In this document: positions 18,957-28,294 of the stretch, in pieces
Layout: the number at the start of each line of letters is the position of its first letter
Numbering within the stretch: position 1 is the first letter of the stretch
Origin: Lentzea guizhouensis
Lineage (GTDB): Bacteria > Actinomycetota > Actinomycetes > Mycobacteriales > Pseudonocardiaceae
Reading direction: 5' to 3'
Assembly: GCF_001701025.1 (NCBI RefSeq)
Contig: NZ_CP016793.1
Coordinates: 1,302,001 to 1,366,000, forward strand
DNA: 64,000 nucleotides
Notes under the pieces: generated by a model
What the model saw: the letters and a program-made list of their open reading frames with translations, nothing else
Database searches by the model: none
What the model was told of the DNA's origin: nothing
Made by a program: the position numbers and the translations under genes

Positions 18957-19013
18957 GGCTCAACGCTGGCACGTCACGCCGCGGACCTCGACCTGACCGC
19001 CGCGAAGCGCACG

Positions 19014-19400
19014 GTGAACGACAGTGTGCCGACTGTCACAGGAATCCGGCCGACGCTCACCAACTCGGACGCGCTCGCCAGGTCCCACGGCCAAGACGAC
19101 GAGCCCGACGAGATCATCCCGACCCCAGGTTCGCCCTGCTCAGCACTGCCGGAACCGCCCAGACTCGCTGATCCGTCCACAGCAGCACCGGCACAGGAGG
19201 ACCTCGTTCCGCCGCTACCGTTCCGCCCGGAACGGCTCGCTGACACCGGCGCGCCGCCACTGATCCCGTCGCCCACCGGAATTGTGCTGCTGGGCAGCGG
19301 CATCACCCTTGCAACCGCCGCTCACCTGGCTGACCCGAAGAACATCCACCGGGCATGGAACGGTCGGCGACCAGGTTCTTCACCCGTCTGGAGGACTTGA
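19014..19400 (+). CDS. Small protein with LAxTG-like C-terminal sorting signal (tentative)
   Basis: A 128-residue frame whose third codon positions are almost all G or C, as in real genes here. It is Pro/Glu/Asp-rich, and its C-terminus reads RLADTG, then a hydrophobic stretch (GIVLLGSGITLATAA) and a basic tail (HRAWNGRR). This is the layout of sortase class E substrates (LAxTG). No signal peptide is seen after GTG 19014 and the ribosome site is weak, so it may be a remnant or start elsewhere. Nothing else occupies 18957-19416. Confidence 0.4.
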   Translation: MNDSVPTVTGIRPTLTNSDALARSHGQDDEPDEIIPTPGSPCSALPEPPRLADPSTAAPAQEDLVPPLPFRPERLADTGAPPLIPSPTGIVLLGSGITLATAAHLADPKNIHRAWNGRRPGSSPVWRT

Positions 19401-19416
19401 TCACTATGATGAGTGA

Positions 19417-20919
19417 GTGTCCCTGAGTCGCCGACCTCTTCCGCTGCTCGCTGCACTCGCGCTCGTCGGCGCGGTCACGGCGTGCACGAATGCGGCTGTC
19501 GGCGACCCCGTGGCGGCCCCGAGCGAGCAGAAGCCCACGTCGACGGGCAGCACGCGGAAGGCGCCCGCTCCCAGGAACCAGATCGCGCTCAAGACCGAGC
19601 TCGGCAGGCAGAGTCCCGGCGTTGTGGTCGCCGGGGCCGGTGACGCGCCCTACAACTACGCGCCCGCCGTGATGTTCGACGGTGGCAAGGTGCGGACGTG
19701 GTGGTGCAGCCAGCTCAGCGCCGCGCCGCCCGGTGGTGACGACGTCCTCTACAGCGAGGGTCCCGGGCTCGACGGGCCGATGAGCACGGCGGTGCCGGTG
19801 TTCTCCGGCAGCGGGACCAGCTTCGACGCGATGCACACGTGCGACCCGTCGCTGATCAAGATCGGCGGCACCTACTACATGTATTACACCGGGGCGTCGC
19901 GCGACAACCACGCGAACGGCAGCTCCGTCGGTGTCGCGACCAGCCCGGACGGGATCGGCTGGACCCGCGCGAACAACGGTCAGTCGATCGTCGTGCCCTC
20001 CGGCGACGTGATCCGCGAGAACACCTACGGCGCGGGTCAGCAGTCCGCCGTCTACCTCGACGGCTGGGTGTACCTGATGTTCACCGACACCACCGGCCTC
20101 GCCTCGCACCAGAACGGTGCCGGGCAGTACGTGCTGCGGTCGAAGGACCCGACGTTCACGAGCGGTGTCGAGGCGCTGAGCGCGTCCGGGTTCCAGCCGG
20201 TGTCCGCGACGAACAAGCCGCGCACCCGGTCGGTCGTCGAGGCGTTCAGCGCGGACTGGATGTGGATCGACGCGGCGTCGACGTGGGCGATCGCGCACTC
20301 GACCGACCACGGCACGACCGTGACGTTCTGGAACAAGGACTTCACCCGGCACCCGTTCAGCCCCGTGCTCATCCCCGGCATCTGGCGCGAGGGCCCCGGC
20401 CTGGCGCGCACGCCGCTGGGACACGCCCCGGTCAACGCCGTGGACCCGTGCGGGCGCGTGGCGCTGGACGTGTTCCGCTCCACCGTCGACGGGGCGGCCA
20501 ACGCGCCCACGAACATCACCCGCTTCGGCCTCGACGTGCTCGGGCTGCGGGGCTGCGAGACGTCCGACGAGGCGAGTGCGCTCAACGGCTTCGCGATGCC
20601 GTCGCCGGAACGCACGGTCGACGTGGTCGTCGGCGGCAAGGTCGTGCGGTTCGAACGCCGCTCGGTCGCGGAGAAGTTCGCCCGCACCGTGCTGAACGAC
20701 CGGCCGCCGGGCGTCGACCACCTGAAGGTCGCGGCACGGGTGCCCGCCGGGGTGCCCGCGGTCGCCAACCCCCAAGGTGTCGTGGGTCTGCTGCTCGAGG
20801 ACAAGCTCTGGGTGATCGGGTCCGCCGAGGCCGCGAACCTGAACTCGTCGGACATCCGGCAGGTCAGCGCCGAGCAGTGGGAGCGTTACGAGCGCCACCA
20901 GGACCTCGCCGCGCGCTGA
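19417..20919 (+). CDS. Lipoprotein with five-bladed beta-propeller glycosidase fold
   Basis: A 500-residue exported protein. The signal peptide ends in the lipobox VTAC, followed by a Ser/Thr/Pro linker. Residues ~60-390 show GH43/GH32-like propeller repeats: YNYAPAVMFDGGKVRTWW, DPSLIKIGGTYYMYYTG, VATSPDGIGWTR and SAVYLDGWVYLMFTD. A C-terminal ~100-residue domain follows. It may act on surface or environmental glycans, but catalytic residues were not assigned. GTG 19417 gives the signal peptide. The gene is followed 27 bases later by a polytopic membrane protein that may be co-transcribed. Confidence 0.78.
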   Translation: MSLSRRPLPLLAALALVGAVTACTNAAVGDPVAAPSEQKPTSTGSTRKAPAPRNQIALKTELGRQSPGVVVAGAGDAPYNYAPAVMFDGGKVRTWWCSQLSAAPPGGDDVLYSEGPGLDGPMSTAVPVFSGSGTSFDAMHTCDPSLIKIGGTYYMYYTGASRDNHANGSSVGVATSPDGIGWTRANNGQSIVVPSGDVIRENTYGAGQQSAVYLDGWVYLMFTDTTGLASHQNGAGQYVLRSKDPTFTSGVEALSASGFQPVSATNKPRTRSVVEAFSADWMWIDAASTWAIAHSTDHGTTVTFWNKDFTRHPFSPVLIPGIWREGPGLARTPLGHAPVNAVDPCGRVALDVFRSTVDGAANAPTNITRFGLDVLGLRGCETSDEASALNGFAMPSPERTVDVVVGGKVVRFERRSVAEKFARTVLNDRPPGVDHLKVAARVPAGVPAVANPQGVVGLLLEDKLWVIGSAEAANLNSSDIRQVSAEQWERYERHQDLAAR

Positions 20920-20946
20920 CCGGTAGCTTCACCCCCGGAACCGGAC

Positions 20947-22269
20947 GTGGGGGACGGCAGGGTGACGGCGACCAAGATCAGACCGCAGGCGCTCGCGGAG
21001 AGCGTGGTACCGGAGTCGAACGGCGAGCGGGCCGTCACCGGGTACGTGCTCGGCTTCCTGGGGTCGGTGGCGTTCCTGCTGCTCATCCCGGCCGGCTGGG
21101 CACGCCTGGACCACCTGTGGGCCGAGGACGGCGCACGGTTCGCGGTCGACGCGATCCGCTTCCCCGCCTGGCAGAACGTCGTCGACCCGTACGGCGGGTA
21201 CCTGCACCTGCTGCCGCGGCTGGTGGCCGAGGTCGTGGCGCTGCTGCCGCTGGAGTGGACGGCGGCCGGGTTCGCGGTGGCCGCGGCGGTGCTGCGGGCG
21301 GTCGTCGCGCTGGTCACGTTCGCGGCGTCCGGGGCGTACCTGAGGTCGACCGGGCTGCGGTTCGTGCTGGCCTCGCTCGTGGTGGTGCTGCCGGCGGGCA
21401 ACTCCGAGACGTTGAACAACATGGCGAACCTGCACTGGTTCCTGCTGTACGGCGTGTTCTGGGCGTTGCTGTGGCGCACCGGTCCACGTGTGCCGGTCGC
21501 GTTGTCCGTGGTGCTGGCGGCGCTGTCGAGCCCGTTGGTCTTCCTGCTGGCCCCGGTCGCGCTGGTGCGGCTCTTCCTGCCGCGCAAGGAGGTGCCGATC
21601 GCGTTCTTCGGCGCCGTGCTGACGCAGGGCCTGGTGATGCTGTTCGCCGAACGCACGCCGTACTCGCAGGACGCGGTCGATCCCGTGCAGGTGGTGCTGG
21701 CAAGCCTGCTGCGGGTGCCGGTGGTGGCGTTGACGGGGTCGGAACGGGTCACGGCGTTCTACCCGGCGCACGGCAACCTGGTGGTCCTCGGCGCGGTGCT
21801 GGTGACCGGGCTGCCGGTGGTGCTCGGGCTGTGGTGGGGCGACCGGGCCGGGCGGGCGCTGGCGGCCGTCGCCACCGGGTACAGCGCGCTGGTGATCCTG
21901 CTCTGCCTGGTGCTGAACTGGAGTGCGGTGCTGCAGGTGCAGCAGCCGGGTGTGGTGATCTCCGGTCAGCGGTACAGCATCGCGCCGGTGCTGTTCCTGT
22001 TCACGGCGATGGCGGTGGGGCTGGACGCGGCACCCGCCGTCGCGTGGCGGCGGTTCACGGTGCGCGCCGGGCAGTGGGTGGTCGGGATCCTGCTCGTGTC
22101 GAGCGTCATCGGGTACTTCCAGGAGCCGGGGCCGGTGTTGCGCGGCGTGCCGTGGGACGTGAGCGTCGAGCAGGGGCGGGCGCAGTGTGCGTCAGGGGCG
22201 GCGGACGCACGGCTGGAGCACGAGCCCGCGAACTGGTTCTTCGTGGTGCCCTGCGGGCAGCTGGAGTAG
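20947..22269 (+). CDS. Polytopic membrane protein, glycosyltransferase-like
   Basis: About 440 residues with around ten transmembrane helices. Early features (LDHLWAEDGARFAVDA, then DPYGGYLHLLPRL) resemble the acidic first periplasmic loop of lipid-linked GT-C glycosyltransferases or DUF2029-like enzymes. The exact reaction is unknown. It lies just after the beta-propeller lipoprotein, hinting at a shared cell-envelope glycan role. GTG 20947 or GTG 20962 could be the start. Confidence 0.72.
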   Translation: MGDGRVTATKIRPQALAESVVPESNGERAVTGYVLGFLGSVAFLLLIPAGWARLDHLWAEDGARFAVDAIRFPAWQNVVDPYGGYLHLLPRLVAEVVALLPLEWTAAGFAVAAAVLRAVVALVTFAASGAYLRSTGLRFVLASLVVVLPAGNSETLNNMANLHWFLLYGVFWALLWRTGPRVPVALSVVLAALSSPLVFLLAPVALVRLFLPRKEVPIAFFGAVLTQGLVMLFAERTPYSQDAVDPVQVVLASLLRVPVVALTGSERVTAFYPAHGNLVVLGAVLVTGLPVVLGLWWGDRAGRALAAVATGYSALVILLCLVLNWSAVLQVQQPGVVISGQRYSIAPVLFLFTAMAVGLDAAPAVAWRRFTVRAGQWVVGILLVSSVIGYFQEPGPVLRGVPWDVSVEQGRAQCASGAADARLEHEPANWFFVVPCGQLE

Positions 22270-22307
22270 CCCTGTCGAAAACGCGCCCGCCCGTTCGACG
22301 GTCAGGC

Positions 22308-22826
22308 ATGACGAACTCGACGACCCACACCCGCAACCTCGACCAGTACGGCCACGCGGCGCTGCCGTGGAGCCGGGCGCAGGACCAGCTCGCCACCGAG
22401 ACGGCGTCGGCCGACGTGCCGTACTTCCTGAACACCGTGCGGCCGGACGGCAGGCCGCACTCGGCCGGCATCGGTGCCGTGTGGTTCGAGGACGCCCTGT
22501 ACTTCGTGAGCGGGCCCGGCACCCGCAAGTCGCGCAACATCGCGGCCAACCCCGCGTGCACCGTGTCGGTGCGGCTGACCGGCCTCGACCTCGTGCTGGA
22601 GGGCGAGGCCGAGCGGGTCGTGGACACCGCCGTCCTGGGCCGGCTCGCCGCGCGCTACCGGGAGGCGGGGTGGCCGGCCGAGGTGGCGGGCGAGGCGTTC
22701 ACGGCACCGTTCACCGCGCCCAGCGGCGGGCCACCGCCGTGGTACGTCTACCGGCTCGTCCTGCGCGGCGCGCACGCGGTGGCGAGCCGGGAGCCGTACG
22801 GGGCGACGCGGTGGACGTTCGGCTAG
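22308..22826 (+). CDS. Pyridoxamine 5'-phosphate oxidase-family flavin protein
   Basis: A 172-residue split-barrel protein (VPYFLNTVRPDGRPHSAGIGAVW, KSRNIAANPACTVSVRL, WYVYRLVLR). Members bind FMN, F420 or haem. The sequence resembles single-domain PPOX proteins that reduce small substrates with F420 or FMN; the cofactor cannot be fixed here. ATG 22308 follows an AGG element. It is monocistronic and convergent with the OYE gene, with a 3-base gap. Confidence 0.82.
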   Translation: MTNSTTHTRNLDQYGHAALPWSRAQDQLATETASADVPYFLNTVRPDGRPHSAGIGAVWFEDALYFVSGPGTRKSRNIAANPACTVSVRLTGLDLVLEGEAERVVDTAVLGRLAARYREAGWPAEVAGEAFTAPFTAPSGGPPPWYVYRLVLRGAHAVASREPYGATRWTFG

Positions 22827-22829
22827 GAG

Positions 22830-23882
22830 CTAGTGCCGGTAGCTCGAGAAGTCGATGTAGCCCTTGTCACCGCCCTGGAACCACGTCTCGGCGTCCGCGG
22901 TGGCGAGGGGGAGGCCGAGCCGGAAGCGTTCGACCAGGTCGGGGTTCGCCAGGTAGGCGCGGCCGTAGCTGATCAGGTCGGCGCCGTTGGCGAGCCAGCG
23001 CTCACCCTGCTCCCTGGTGCCCTCGACAGGGCTGATCTGGCCGCCGGGGTTGAGGATGAACGCGGTCGGCCACGCCTTGCGCAGGCCCATCAGCGTCTCG
23101 TCGTCGGTCGTCGCGAGGACGTGGATGTAGGCGATGTCCGGCAGTGCCTTCACCAACGCCGAGTACAGCGCGGGCACGTCGTCCTCCACCACGTCCCACA
23201 CGGTGCCGCCGGGTGAGAAGCGGATGCCGACACGTTCGGCGCCGATGGCGTCCACCGCCGCCTCCACGGCCTCGACGGCGAAGCGGATGCGGCCGGTGAT
23301 CGAGCCGCCGTAGCCGTCGGTGCGCAGGTTCGCGTTGGAGGACAGGAACTGCTGGATCAGGTAGCCGTTGGCGCCGTGCAGCTCCACGCCGTCGAAGCCG
23401 GCGTCGACCGCGCGACGGGCGGCGTCGGCGAACGTCTGGACCTCGGCGGCGATCTCGGAGGAGGCGAACGCGCGGGGCGTGGGCGCGGGCTTGCGGCCAC
23501 CGCCGGCGAAGACCTCGGTGGTCAGTGCCACCGCGGACGGGCCGGCCGGGTGGTGGCCCGCGATCTCCGGGTGGCTGACCCGGCCGCCGTGCATGAGCTG
23601 GGCGAAGATGCGGCCGCCGTTGGCGTGCACGGCGTCGGTGACCGTCCGCCAGGCCTCGACCTGGTCGTCGCGGTGCAGGCCCGGCGTGAACGGGCCGGAC
23701 TGGCTCGGCGCGCTCGGGTGCAGGCCCTCGGTGACGATGAGGCCGGCGGTGGCGCGCTGGGCGTAGTAGGTGGCCGTCGATGCGGTCGGTTTGTCGTCCA
23801 CGGCGCGTGACCGGGTCATCGGCGCCATGACGAGGCGGTTCGGGAGGGTCAGGTTTCCGAGGCGGTAGCTGCTGAGGAGCAT
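22830..23882 (-). CDS. Old yellow enzyme-type alkene reductase
   Basis: A 350-residue FMN-dependent TIM-barrel ene-reductase. Diagnostic sites are MAPMTRSRA near the N-terminus, QLMHGGRVSHPE, HGANGYLIQQFLS (substrate-binding His and Asn) and DGYGGS. It reduces activated C=C bonds or nitro groups with NAD(P)H. ATG 23882 is clear. It diverges from a MerR regulator, with a MerR-type palindrome between them that probably makes expression inducible by electrophiles. Confidence 0.92.
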   Translation of the reverse strand: MLLSSYRLGNLTLPNRLVMAPMTRSRAVDDKPTASTATYYAQRATAGLIVTEGLHPSAPSQSGPFTPGLHRDDQVEAWRTVTDAVHANGGRIFAQLMHGGRVSHPEIAGHHPAGPSAVALTTEVFAGGGRKPAPTPRAFASSEIAAEVQTFADAARRAVDAGFDGVELHGANGYLIQQFLSSNANLRTDGYGGSITGRIRFAVEAVEAAVDAIGAERVGIRFSPGGTVWDVVEDDVPALYSALVKALPDIAYIHVLATTDDETLMGLRKAWPTAFILNPGGQISPVEGTREQGERWLANGADLISYGRAYLANPDLVERFRLGLPLATADAETWFQGGDKGYIDFSSYRH

Positions 23883-23899
23883 GGCCTCTACGCTAGAAA

Positions 23900-23917
23900 C
23901 CTGACACTGACGTCAGG
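23900..23917. promoter_or_regulatory. MerR-type operator
   Basis: CCTGAC (23900-23905) and GTCAGG (23912-23917) form an inverted repeat in the 59-base gap between the OYE and MerR genes, the place expected for a MerR-family site that adjusts promoter spacing. Confidence 0.6.
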
Positions 23918-23941
23918 GGTAGCTTTTGTGGTGGAGGTCAT

Positions 23942-24313
23942 ATGCGCATCGGAGACCTGGCGGCGGAGACCGGCGTGAGCGTGCGGTCCCTGCGCTACTA
24001 CGAGGAGAAGGGCCTGCTCACATCCGAACGCACCGCGAGCGGGCAACGGCGGTACGACGCGGAGGCCGCCGACCGGGTGGAGCTGATCCAGCAGCTCTAC
24101 GGCGCCGGGCTGTCCACCGGCGGGATCCTGGAGCTGCTGCCGTGCGTGGTGAACGGTGAGGCGTCGCCGGAGCTGCTGGTGCGGCTGCGCGAGCACCGCG
24201 GGTCGGTCGAGCGGCAGATCAACGACCTGCGCGGCACGCTCGACCGACTCGACTCGGTGATCGCGAGGGCGACCAGGGCGCACGACAGCGGCATGCCCTG
24301 CCGTGAGGGTTAG
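23942..24313 (+). CDS. MerR-family transcriptional regulator
   Basis: A 123-residue regulator. The N-terminal HTH ([26 protein letters not shown]) is standard MerR, followed by a coiled coil ([28 protein letters not shown]). It lacks a clear metal-binding C-terminal pair except one late Cys (MPCREG), so an organic or redox signal is more likely. ATG 23942 is preceded by GGAGG. It likely controls the divergent alkene reductase. Its end overlaps the convergent alcohol dehydrogenase gene. Confidence 0.9.
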   Translation: MRIGDLAAETGVSVRSLRYYEEKGLLTSERTASGQRRYDAEAADRVELIQQLYGAGLSTGGILELLPCVVNGEASPELLVRLREHRGSVERQINDLRGTLDRLDSVIARATRAHDSGMPCREG

Positions 24314-25350
24314 ATCGTCGCGGTGTCGATCACGAACCGGTACCGCACGTCGCTCGACAGCACCCGGTCGTAGGCGGTGTTGATCTCCTCGGCGGTGATC
24401 AGCTCGATCTCCGCGCCGATGCCGTGCCCGGCGCAGAAGTCCAGCATCTCCTGGGTCTCCGCGATGCCGCCGATCATCGAGCCGGCGAGCGTCTTGCGCT
24501 GACCGATCAGGCTGAACAGGTTGAGCGAGATCGGCTCCTCCGGCGCGCCCACGTTGACCAGGGCGCCCTCGGTCCTGAGCAGGCCCAGGTAGGCGCTGAA
24601 GTTCAGCGGCGCGGACACCGTGGACACGATCACGTCGAACTTGCCGGCGAGCTCGGTGAACGTCGCCGGGTCATTGGTCGCGCGGTAGTCGTGGGCGCCG
24701 AGCTTGAGCCCGTCGGCCTTCTTGCGCAACGACTGCGACAGCACGGTGACCTCGGCGCCGAGTGCGACGGCGAGCTTGACGCCCATGTGGCCGAGACCGC
24801 CCAGGCCGACGATCGCGACCTTCTTGCCGGGGCCGACGTTCCAGTGCCGCAACGGCGAGTACAGCGTGATGCCGGCGCACAGCAGCGGCGCGGCCACGTC
24901 CAGCGGCAGCGAGTCCGGGATGCGCACGGCGTAGTTCTCGTCGACCACGATCTGCTTCGAGTAGCCGCCGTAGGTGACGTCGCCGTTGTGGTCGATCGCG
25001 TTGTAGGTCTGGACGTTGCCCTTGGCGCAGTACTGCTCCAGGCCGCGCAGGCAGTAGTCGCACTCGCGGCACGAGTCCACGAAGCAGCCCACGCCGACAC
25101 GGTCACCCACGGCGTACTTCGTCACCTCGGTGCCGACCTCGGTGACGACTCCGGCGATCTCGTGGCCGGGGACCATCGGGAAGATGGCCTCGCCCCAGCC
25201 CTCGTTGACCTGGTGGATGTCGGAGTGGCAGATGCCCGCGTACTTGATGTCGATCAGGATGTCGTGCGCACCGACCGCGCGACGCACGATCGTGGTGCGC
25301 TCCAACGGTGCCTTGGGTGCCGGGGCGGCGTAGGCAGCGACGGTGCTCAT
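24310..25350 (-). CDS. Zinc-dependent alcohol dehydrogenase (YahK/cinnamyl type)
   Basis: A 346-residue MDR enzyme with both zinc sites: catalytic CHSDIH and GHEIAG, and the structural four-Cys lobe ([17 protein letters not shown]). Nucleotide binding is at [14 protein letters not shown]. The profile matches NADP-dependent aldehyde reductases of the YahK/CAD group. ATG 25350 is well placed. It diverges from an XRE-type regulator at 25496, which may control it. Confidence 0.93.
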   Translation of the reverse strand: MSTVAAYAAPAPKAPLERTTIVRRAVGAHDILIDIKYAGICHSDIHQVNEGWGEAIFPMVPGHEIAGVVTEVGTEVTKYAVGDRVGVGCFVDSCRECDYCLRGLEQYCAKGNVQTYNAIDHNGDVTYGGYSKQIVVDENYAVRIPDSLPLDVAAPLLCAGITLYSPLRHWNVGPGKKVAIVGLGGLGHMGVKLAVALGAEVTVLSQSLRKKADGLKLGAHDYRATNDPATFTELAGKFDVIVSTVSAPLNFSAYLGLLRTEGALVNVGAPEEPISLNLFSLIGQRKTLAGSMIGGIAETQEMLDFCAGHGIGAEIELITAEEINTAYDRVLSSDVRYRFVIDTATI

Positions 25351-25495
25351 CAGGTGTTCTCCTCGGTTCGTCGTGTCGATGACGACACTCCTCCGGTTCG
25401 AGGGCGCTACCCAGACACCTGGTCCGCCTACGTCCGCTGTGCCTACCACCGGCAGTAGCAGGCACAGTTCGCCCAGGTCAGGGATACTCGGAACC

Positions 25496-26371
25496 ATGCC
25501 TGTCGACCCGCGCACCGAGCTGAGCGAGTTCCTGCGCAGCCGCCGCGCGCGGCTGTCACCCGACGACGTGGGGCTGCCGCAGTTCGGCCGCACCCGCCGC
25601 GTTCCCGGTCTGCGCCGGGAGGAGCTGGCGCAGCTCGCGGGCGTCTCGGTCGCGTACTACACGCGGCTGGAACAGGGCAACGGCCGCAACGTCTCGGCCG
25701 AGGTGTGGGACTCGATCGCGCGTGCGTTGCAGCTGAGCGAAGCCGAGCACGCGCACCTGCGGAACCTCACGCAGTGCCGGGTCGGCGGCCCCAAGAAGAA
25801 GGCACAGCGCACGTACGTGCGACCGGCGTTGCGGCACCTGCTCGACAACGTCGGCGTGCCCGCGTACATCGGCGGCCGGCGCTCGGACGTCCTGGCCTGG
25901 AACCCGATGGCGGCCGCGTTGTTCGGCGACTGGTCCGAGCTCGAGCCGCGGGAGCGCAACTGGGCCAGGCTGATCTTCCTGCAGCCGTCCTACCAGGACC
26001 TCTTCGTCAACTGGCAGAGCAAGGCCGCCGACGTCGTGGGCTTCCTGCGGATGGACGCCGGGTGCTTCCCCGACGACCCCGAGCTGGCCGCACTGGTCGG
26101 AGAGCTTTCGCTGAAGAGCCCGTTGTTCCGCAAGCTGTGGGCCAAGCACGACGTGAAGGAGAAGTCCTTCGGCACCAAGGTGGTGCGCCACCCGCTGGTG
26201 GGCGAGATGACGCTCTCCTACGAGACGCTGCGGATGCCCAGCGAGCCGGAGCTGTTCCTCACCACCTACCACGCCGAGCCGGGCTCGCCGTCCGCGCAAG
26301 CCCTGCAGCTGCTGGCCAGCTGGGGCCGCGACGCGACCCGCGCGGGGACTTCGGTTCAATCGCAGGCATGA
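25496..26371 (+). CDS. XRE regulator with MmyB-like ligand-binding domain
   Basis: A 291-residue protein. The N-terminal HTH ([24 protein letters not shown]) is followed by the MmyB-like PAS-type domain ([49 protein letters not shown]), which binds fatty acids in the founding member. These regulators commonly sit divergent from an oxidoreductase, as here. ATG 25496 fits the family N-terminus. The stop overlaps the next small gene. Confidence 0.92.
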   Translation: MPVDPRTELSEFLRSRRARLSPDDVGLPQFGRTRRVPGLRREELAQLAGVSVAYYTRLEQGNGRNVSAEVWDSIARALQLSEAEHAHLRNLTQCRVGGPKKKAQRTYVRPALRHLLDNVGVPAYIGGRRSDVLAWNPMAAALFGDWSELEPRERNWARLIFLQPSYQDLFVNWQSKAADVVGFLRMDAGCFPDDPELAALVGELSLKSPLFRKLWAKHDVKEKSFGTKVVRHPLVGEMTLSYETLRMPSEPELFLTTYHAEPGSPSAQALQLLASWGRDATRAGTSVQSQA

Positions 26372-26652
26372 GGACGCCCCGGCTGGAGATCGAGTACTGC
26401 ACCCAGTGCCGCTGGCTGCTGCGCGCCGGCTGGACCGCGCAGGAGCTGCTGACCACGTTCACGACCGAGCTGGGCGAGGTCGCGCTGATCCCCGGCACCG
26501 GGGGCGTGTTCGACGTGCGGCTGGACGGCGAGACGGTGTGGTCGCGCAAGGAGCAGGACGGGTTCCCGGACCTCGCGATGCTCAAGCAGCTGGTGCGCGA
26601 CCGGGTGGCGCCGGAGCGGTCACTCGGTCACACCGACCGCAAGCATTCCTAG
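26368..26652 (+). CDS. SelT/SelW/SelH-like thioredoxin-fold protein
   Basis: A 94-residue protein starting [16 protein letters not shown]; the CxxC motif (CTQC) and the later GTGGVFDVRLDGETVWSRKEQDGFPD match the selenoprotein-W-like Rdx family, with Cys in place of selenocysteine. It probably has a redox role. ATG 26368 overlaps the upstream regulator stop, so the two genes are translationally coupled. Confidence 0.88.
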   Translation: MRTPRLEIEYCTQCRWLLRAGWTAQELLTTFTTELGEVALIPGTGGVFDVRLDGETVWSRKEQDGFPDLAMLKQLVRDRVAPERSLGHTDRKHS

Positions 26653-26662
26653 AGCCGGTGTC

Positions 26663-27439
26663 CTAAGCCGACATCGCGGCCATCGCGCGGACCGCCTGAC
26701 GCCGGCTCGCCAGCCGCGACAACGACACGATCACCCGGTTCAGCCGCCCGACCGCGATGCTCGGCGGCGGGTTGCGCCGGTCCAGCGTCCGCAACGCCGT
26801 GCGCACCACCAGCTCCGGGCCGACCCTGCGCGCACCACCGGCCGCCTGCTCGCCCGCGACGTCGAAGAACTCCGTCTCGGTCGCGCCGGGTGAGAGCGCG
26901 AGCACCCGCAGACCGCTGCGCCGGTGCTCCTGCCACAGCGCCTCGGTGAAGCTCAGCACGAACGCCTTGGCCGCGCCGTAGACCGCCATCCGCGGCACCG
27001 GGTGGTAGGCGGCCATGCTCGCGACGTTGACCAGCACGCCGCGCCCGGACGCCACCAGCTCGCCGAGGAACGTCCTGGACAGCTCCACGACCGCGGAGAT
27101 GTCGAGGGCGATCTCGGTGCGCAGGCGGTCGGCGTCCTCCTCGGCGAACGGCCCGTACGTGCCGAACCCGGCGTTGTTGATCAACCCGGTGAGCTTCAGG
27201 CCACGACTGCGCAGTTCCGCCGCCAGCTTCGGCACGGCGTCCGGCTCGGTGAGGTCGCACGGCAGCACCGTGACGTCGACCCCCGTCAGCTCGGCGGCGA
27301 GCGCCTCCAGCCGTTCCACCCTGCGAGCCACCAGCACCAGGTCAGCGCCCCTGCGGGCGAGCTCACGGGCGAACTCCGCACCGATCCCGGCACTCGCGCC
27401 GGTGACCAGGACACGCGCACCTCGGTAGTCGATTGTCAC
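26663..27439 (-). CDS. Short-chain dehydrogenase/reductase
   Basis: A 258-residue classical SDR: TGASAGIGAEFARELARRG (cofactor), NNAGFG, NVASMAAYHPVPRMAVYGAAKAF with catalytic Ser and Tyr-x3-Lys. The C-terminus is basic (RLNRVIVSLSRLASRRQ), as in membrane-associated family members acting on lipids or aldehydes. GTG 27439 follows AAGGAGG. It diverges from a TetR gene that almost certainly represses it through the perfect operator at 27454-27484. Confidence 0.9.
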   Translation of the reverse strand: MTIDYRGARVLVTGASAGIGAEFARELARRGADLVLVARRVERLEALAAELTGVDVTVLPCDLTEPDAVPKLAAELRSRGLKLTGLINNAGFGTYGPFAEEDADRLRTEIALDISAVVELSRTFLGELVASGRGVLVNVASMAAYHPVPRMAVYGAAKAFVLSFTEALWQEHRRSGLRVLALSPGATETEFFDVAGEQAAGGARRVGPELVVRTALRTLDRRNPPPSIAVGRLNRVIVSLSRLASRRQAVRAMAAMSA

Positions 27440-27453
27440 TTCAGGGCCTCCTT

Positions 27454-27484
27454 GGCATCTAGTGCCAAGTTAGCACTAGATGCC
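27454..27484. promoter_or_regulatory. TetR operator: perfect 12-bp inverted repeat
   Basis: GGCATCTAGTGC (27454-27465) and GCACTAGATGCC (27473-27484) are exact reverse complements separated by seven bases, in the 75-base gap between the SDR and TetR genes. A further half site, GGCACTAGG, lies at about 27498-27506. It should bind the adjacent TetR protein and control both genes. Confidence 0.8.
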
Positions 27485-27514
27485 GGAGAGGCGCCACGGC
27501 ACTAGGGTTGGGGA

Positions 27515-28102
27515 ATGCCAGACCGCCTGTGGGACCGCACTCGCCGCCGCGTCCAGGAGGAGGTCGTGGACGCCGCGCTGGCGTTGTTCCTCGAGCAGGG
27601 CTTCGAGGAGACGACGGTCGACCAGGTGGTGGCGGCGACCGGGATCTCGCGGCGCTCGTTCTTCCGGTACTTCGGCTCGAAGGAGGACATCGTCTTCGGT
27701 GACCTCGCCGAGCAGGGGCCGGTGATCCTGGAGGCACTGCGCGCGCGTCCCGACGACGAGCCGATCTACGACGCGCTCGGGCACGCGCTCGAGGTGGTGG
27801 GTGAGCTCACCAGCCACGAGCGGGGCACGATGATCGCCCGGCTGGTCGCGACCACCCCCGCGTTGCGGGCGGCCCACCTGGAGAAGCACCTGCGCTGGCA
27901 GGAGGTGCTGGCGCCGGAGGTCGAACGCAGGATCGGCACCGGTGACGCCCCGGCCGGGCTGGTCGGCGAGGCGGTCGTGGCGAGCCTGCTGGCGTGCCTC
28001 GACGCGGCCACCACCGTCTGGCTGCGGCAGGGCGGCGGTGACCTCGACGAGCTGCGGCGGCTGACCGGGCAGGCGCTCGACGCAGTCCGAAGTGGACGAT
28101 GA
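27515..28102 (+). CDS. TetR-family transcriptional regulator
   Basis: A 195-residue repressor with the TetR HTH (DAALALFLEQGFEETTVDQVVAATGISRRSFFRYFGSKEDI) at residues 18-58 and an all-helical ligand domain. The RRSFFRYF pattern is typical of the acyl-CoA/quinone-responsive MftR-like subgroup, though the ligand is unknown. ATG 27515 is chosen as the first good start. It faces the SDR gene across a perfect palindrome. Confidence 0.92.
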   Translation: MPDRLWDRTRRRVQEEVVDAALALFLEQGFEETTVDQVVAATGISRRSFFRYFGSKEDIVFGDLAEQGPVILEALRARPDDEPIYDALGHALEVVGELTSHERGTMIARLVATTPALRAAHLEKHLRWQEVLAPEVERRIGTGDAPAGLVGEAVVASLLACLDAATTVWLRQGGGDLDELRRLTGQALDAVRSGR

Positions 28103-28128
28103 GCTGCCGGTGGCCGGGCTGGGTTGGG

Positions 28129-28251
28129 TTGAGCCGAAGCGCGGGTTTGTTCATTCCACCGCTCGCCTTCGCGCCCGCGATCGCGCTGGTGCTGCAGTTG
28201 GTCGCGACGGTCCTGTCGGTGCTGCCGGTGGTCGGCCGCGCGATGCGGTGA
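28129..28251 (+). CDS. Possible small hydrophobic peptide
   Basis: A 40-residue frame from TTG 28129 (SRSAGLFIPPLAFAPAI..., ending VVGRAMR) that would form one transmembrane helix. Codon third positions are GC-rich. No strong ribosome site is seen. It may simply be intergenic sequence between the TetR gene and the transporter operon. Confidence 0.25.
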   Translation: MSRSAGLFIPPLAFAPAIALVLQLVATVLSVLPVVGRAMR

Positions 28252-28252
28252 C

Positions 28253-28294
28253 CAGTCCGTGGTGATCAGTCGGTGGTGATCAGTCCGTGGTGAC
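28253..28294. repeat. Three tandem copies of a 14-bp word
   Basis: CAGTCCGTGGTGAT is repeated at 28253, 28267 (one change) and 28281 (last base differs). The array covers the C-terminal codons and the stop (28280-28282) of the binding-protein gene, so the duplication sits at its 3' end. Confidence 0.8.
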
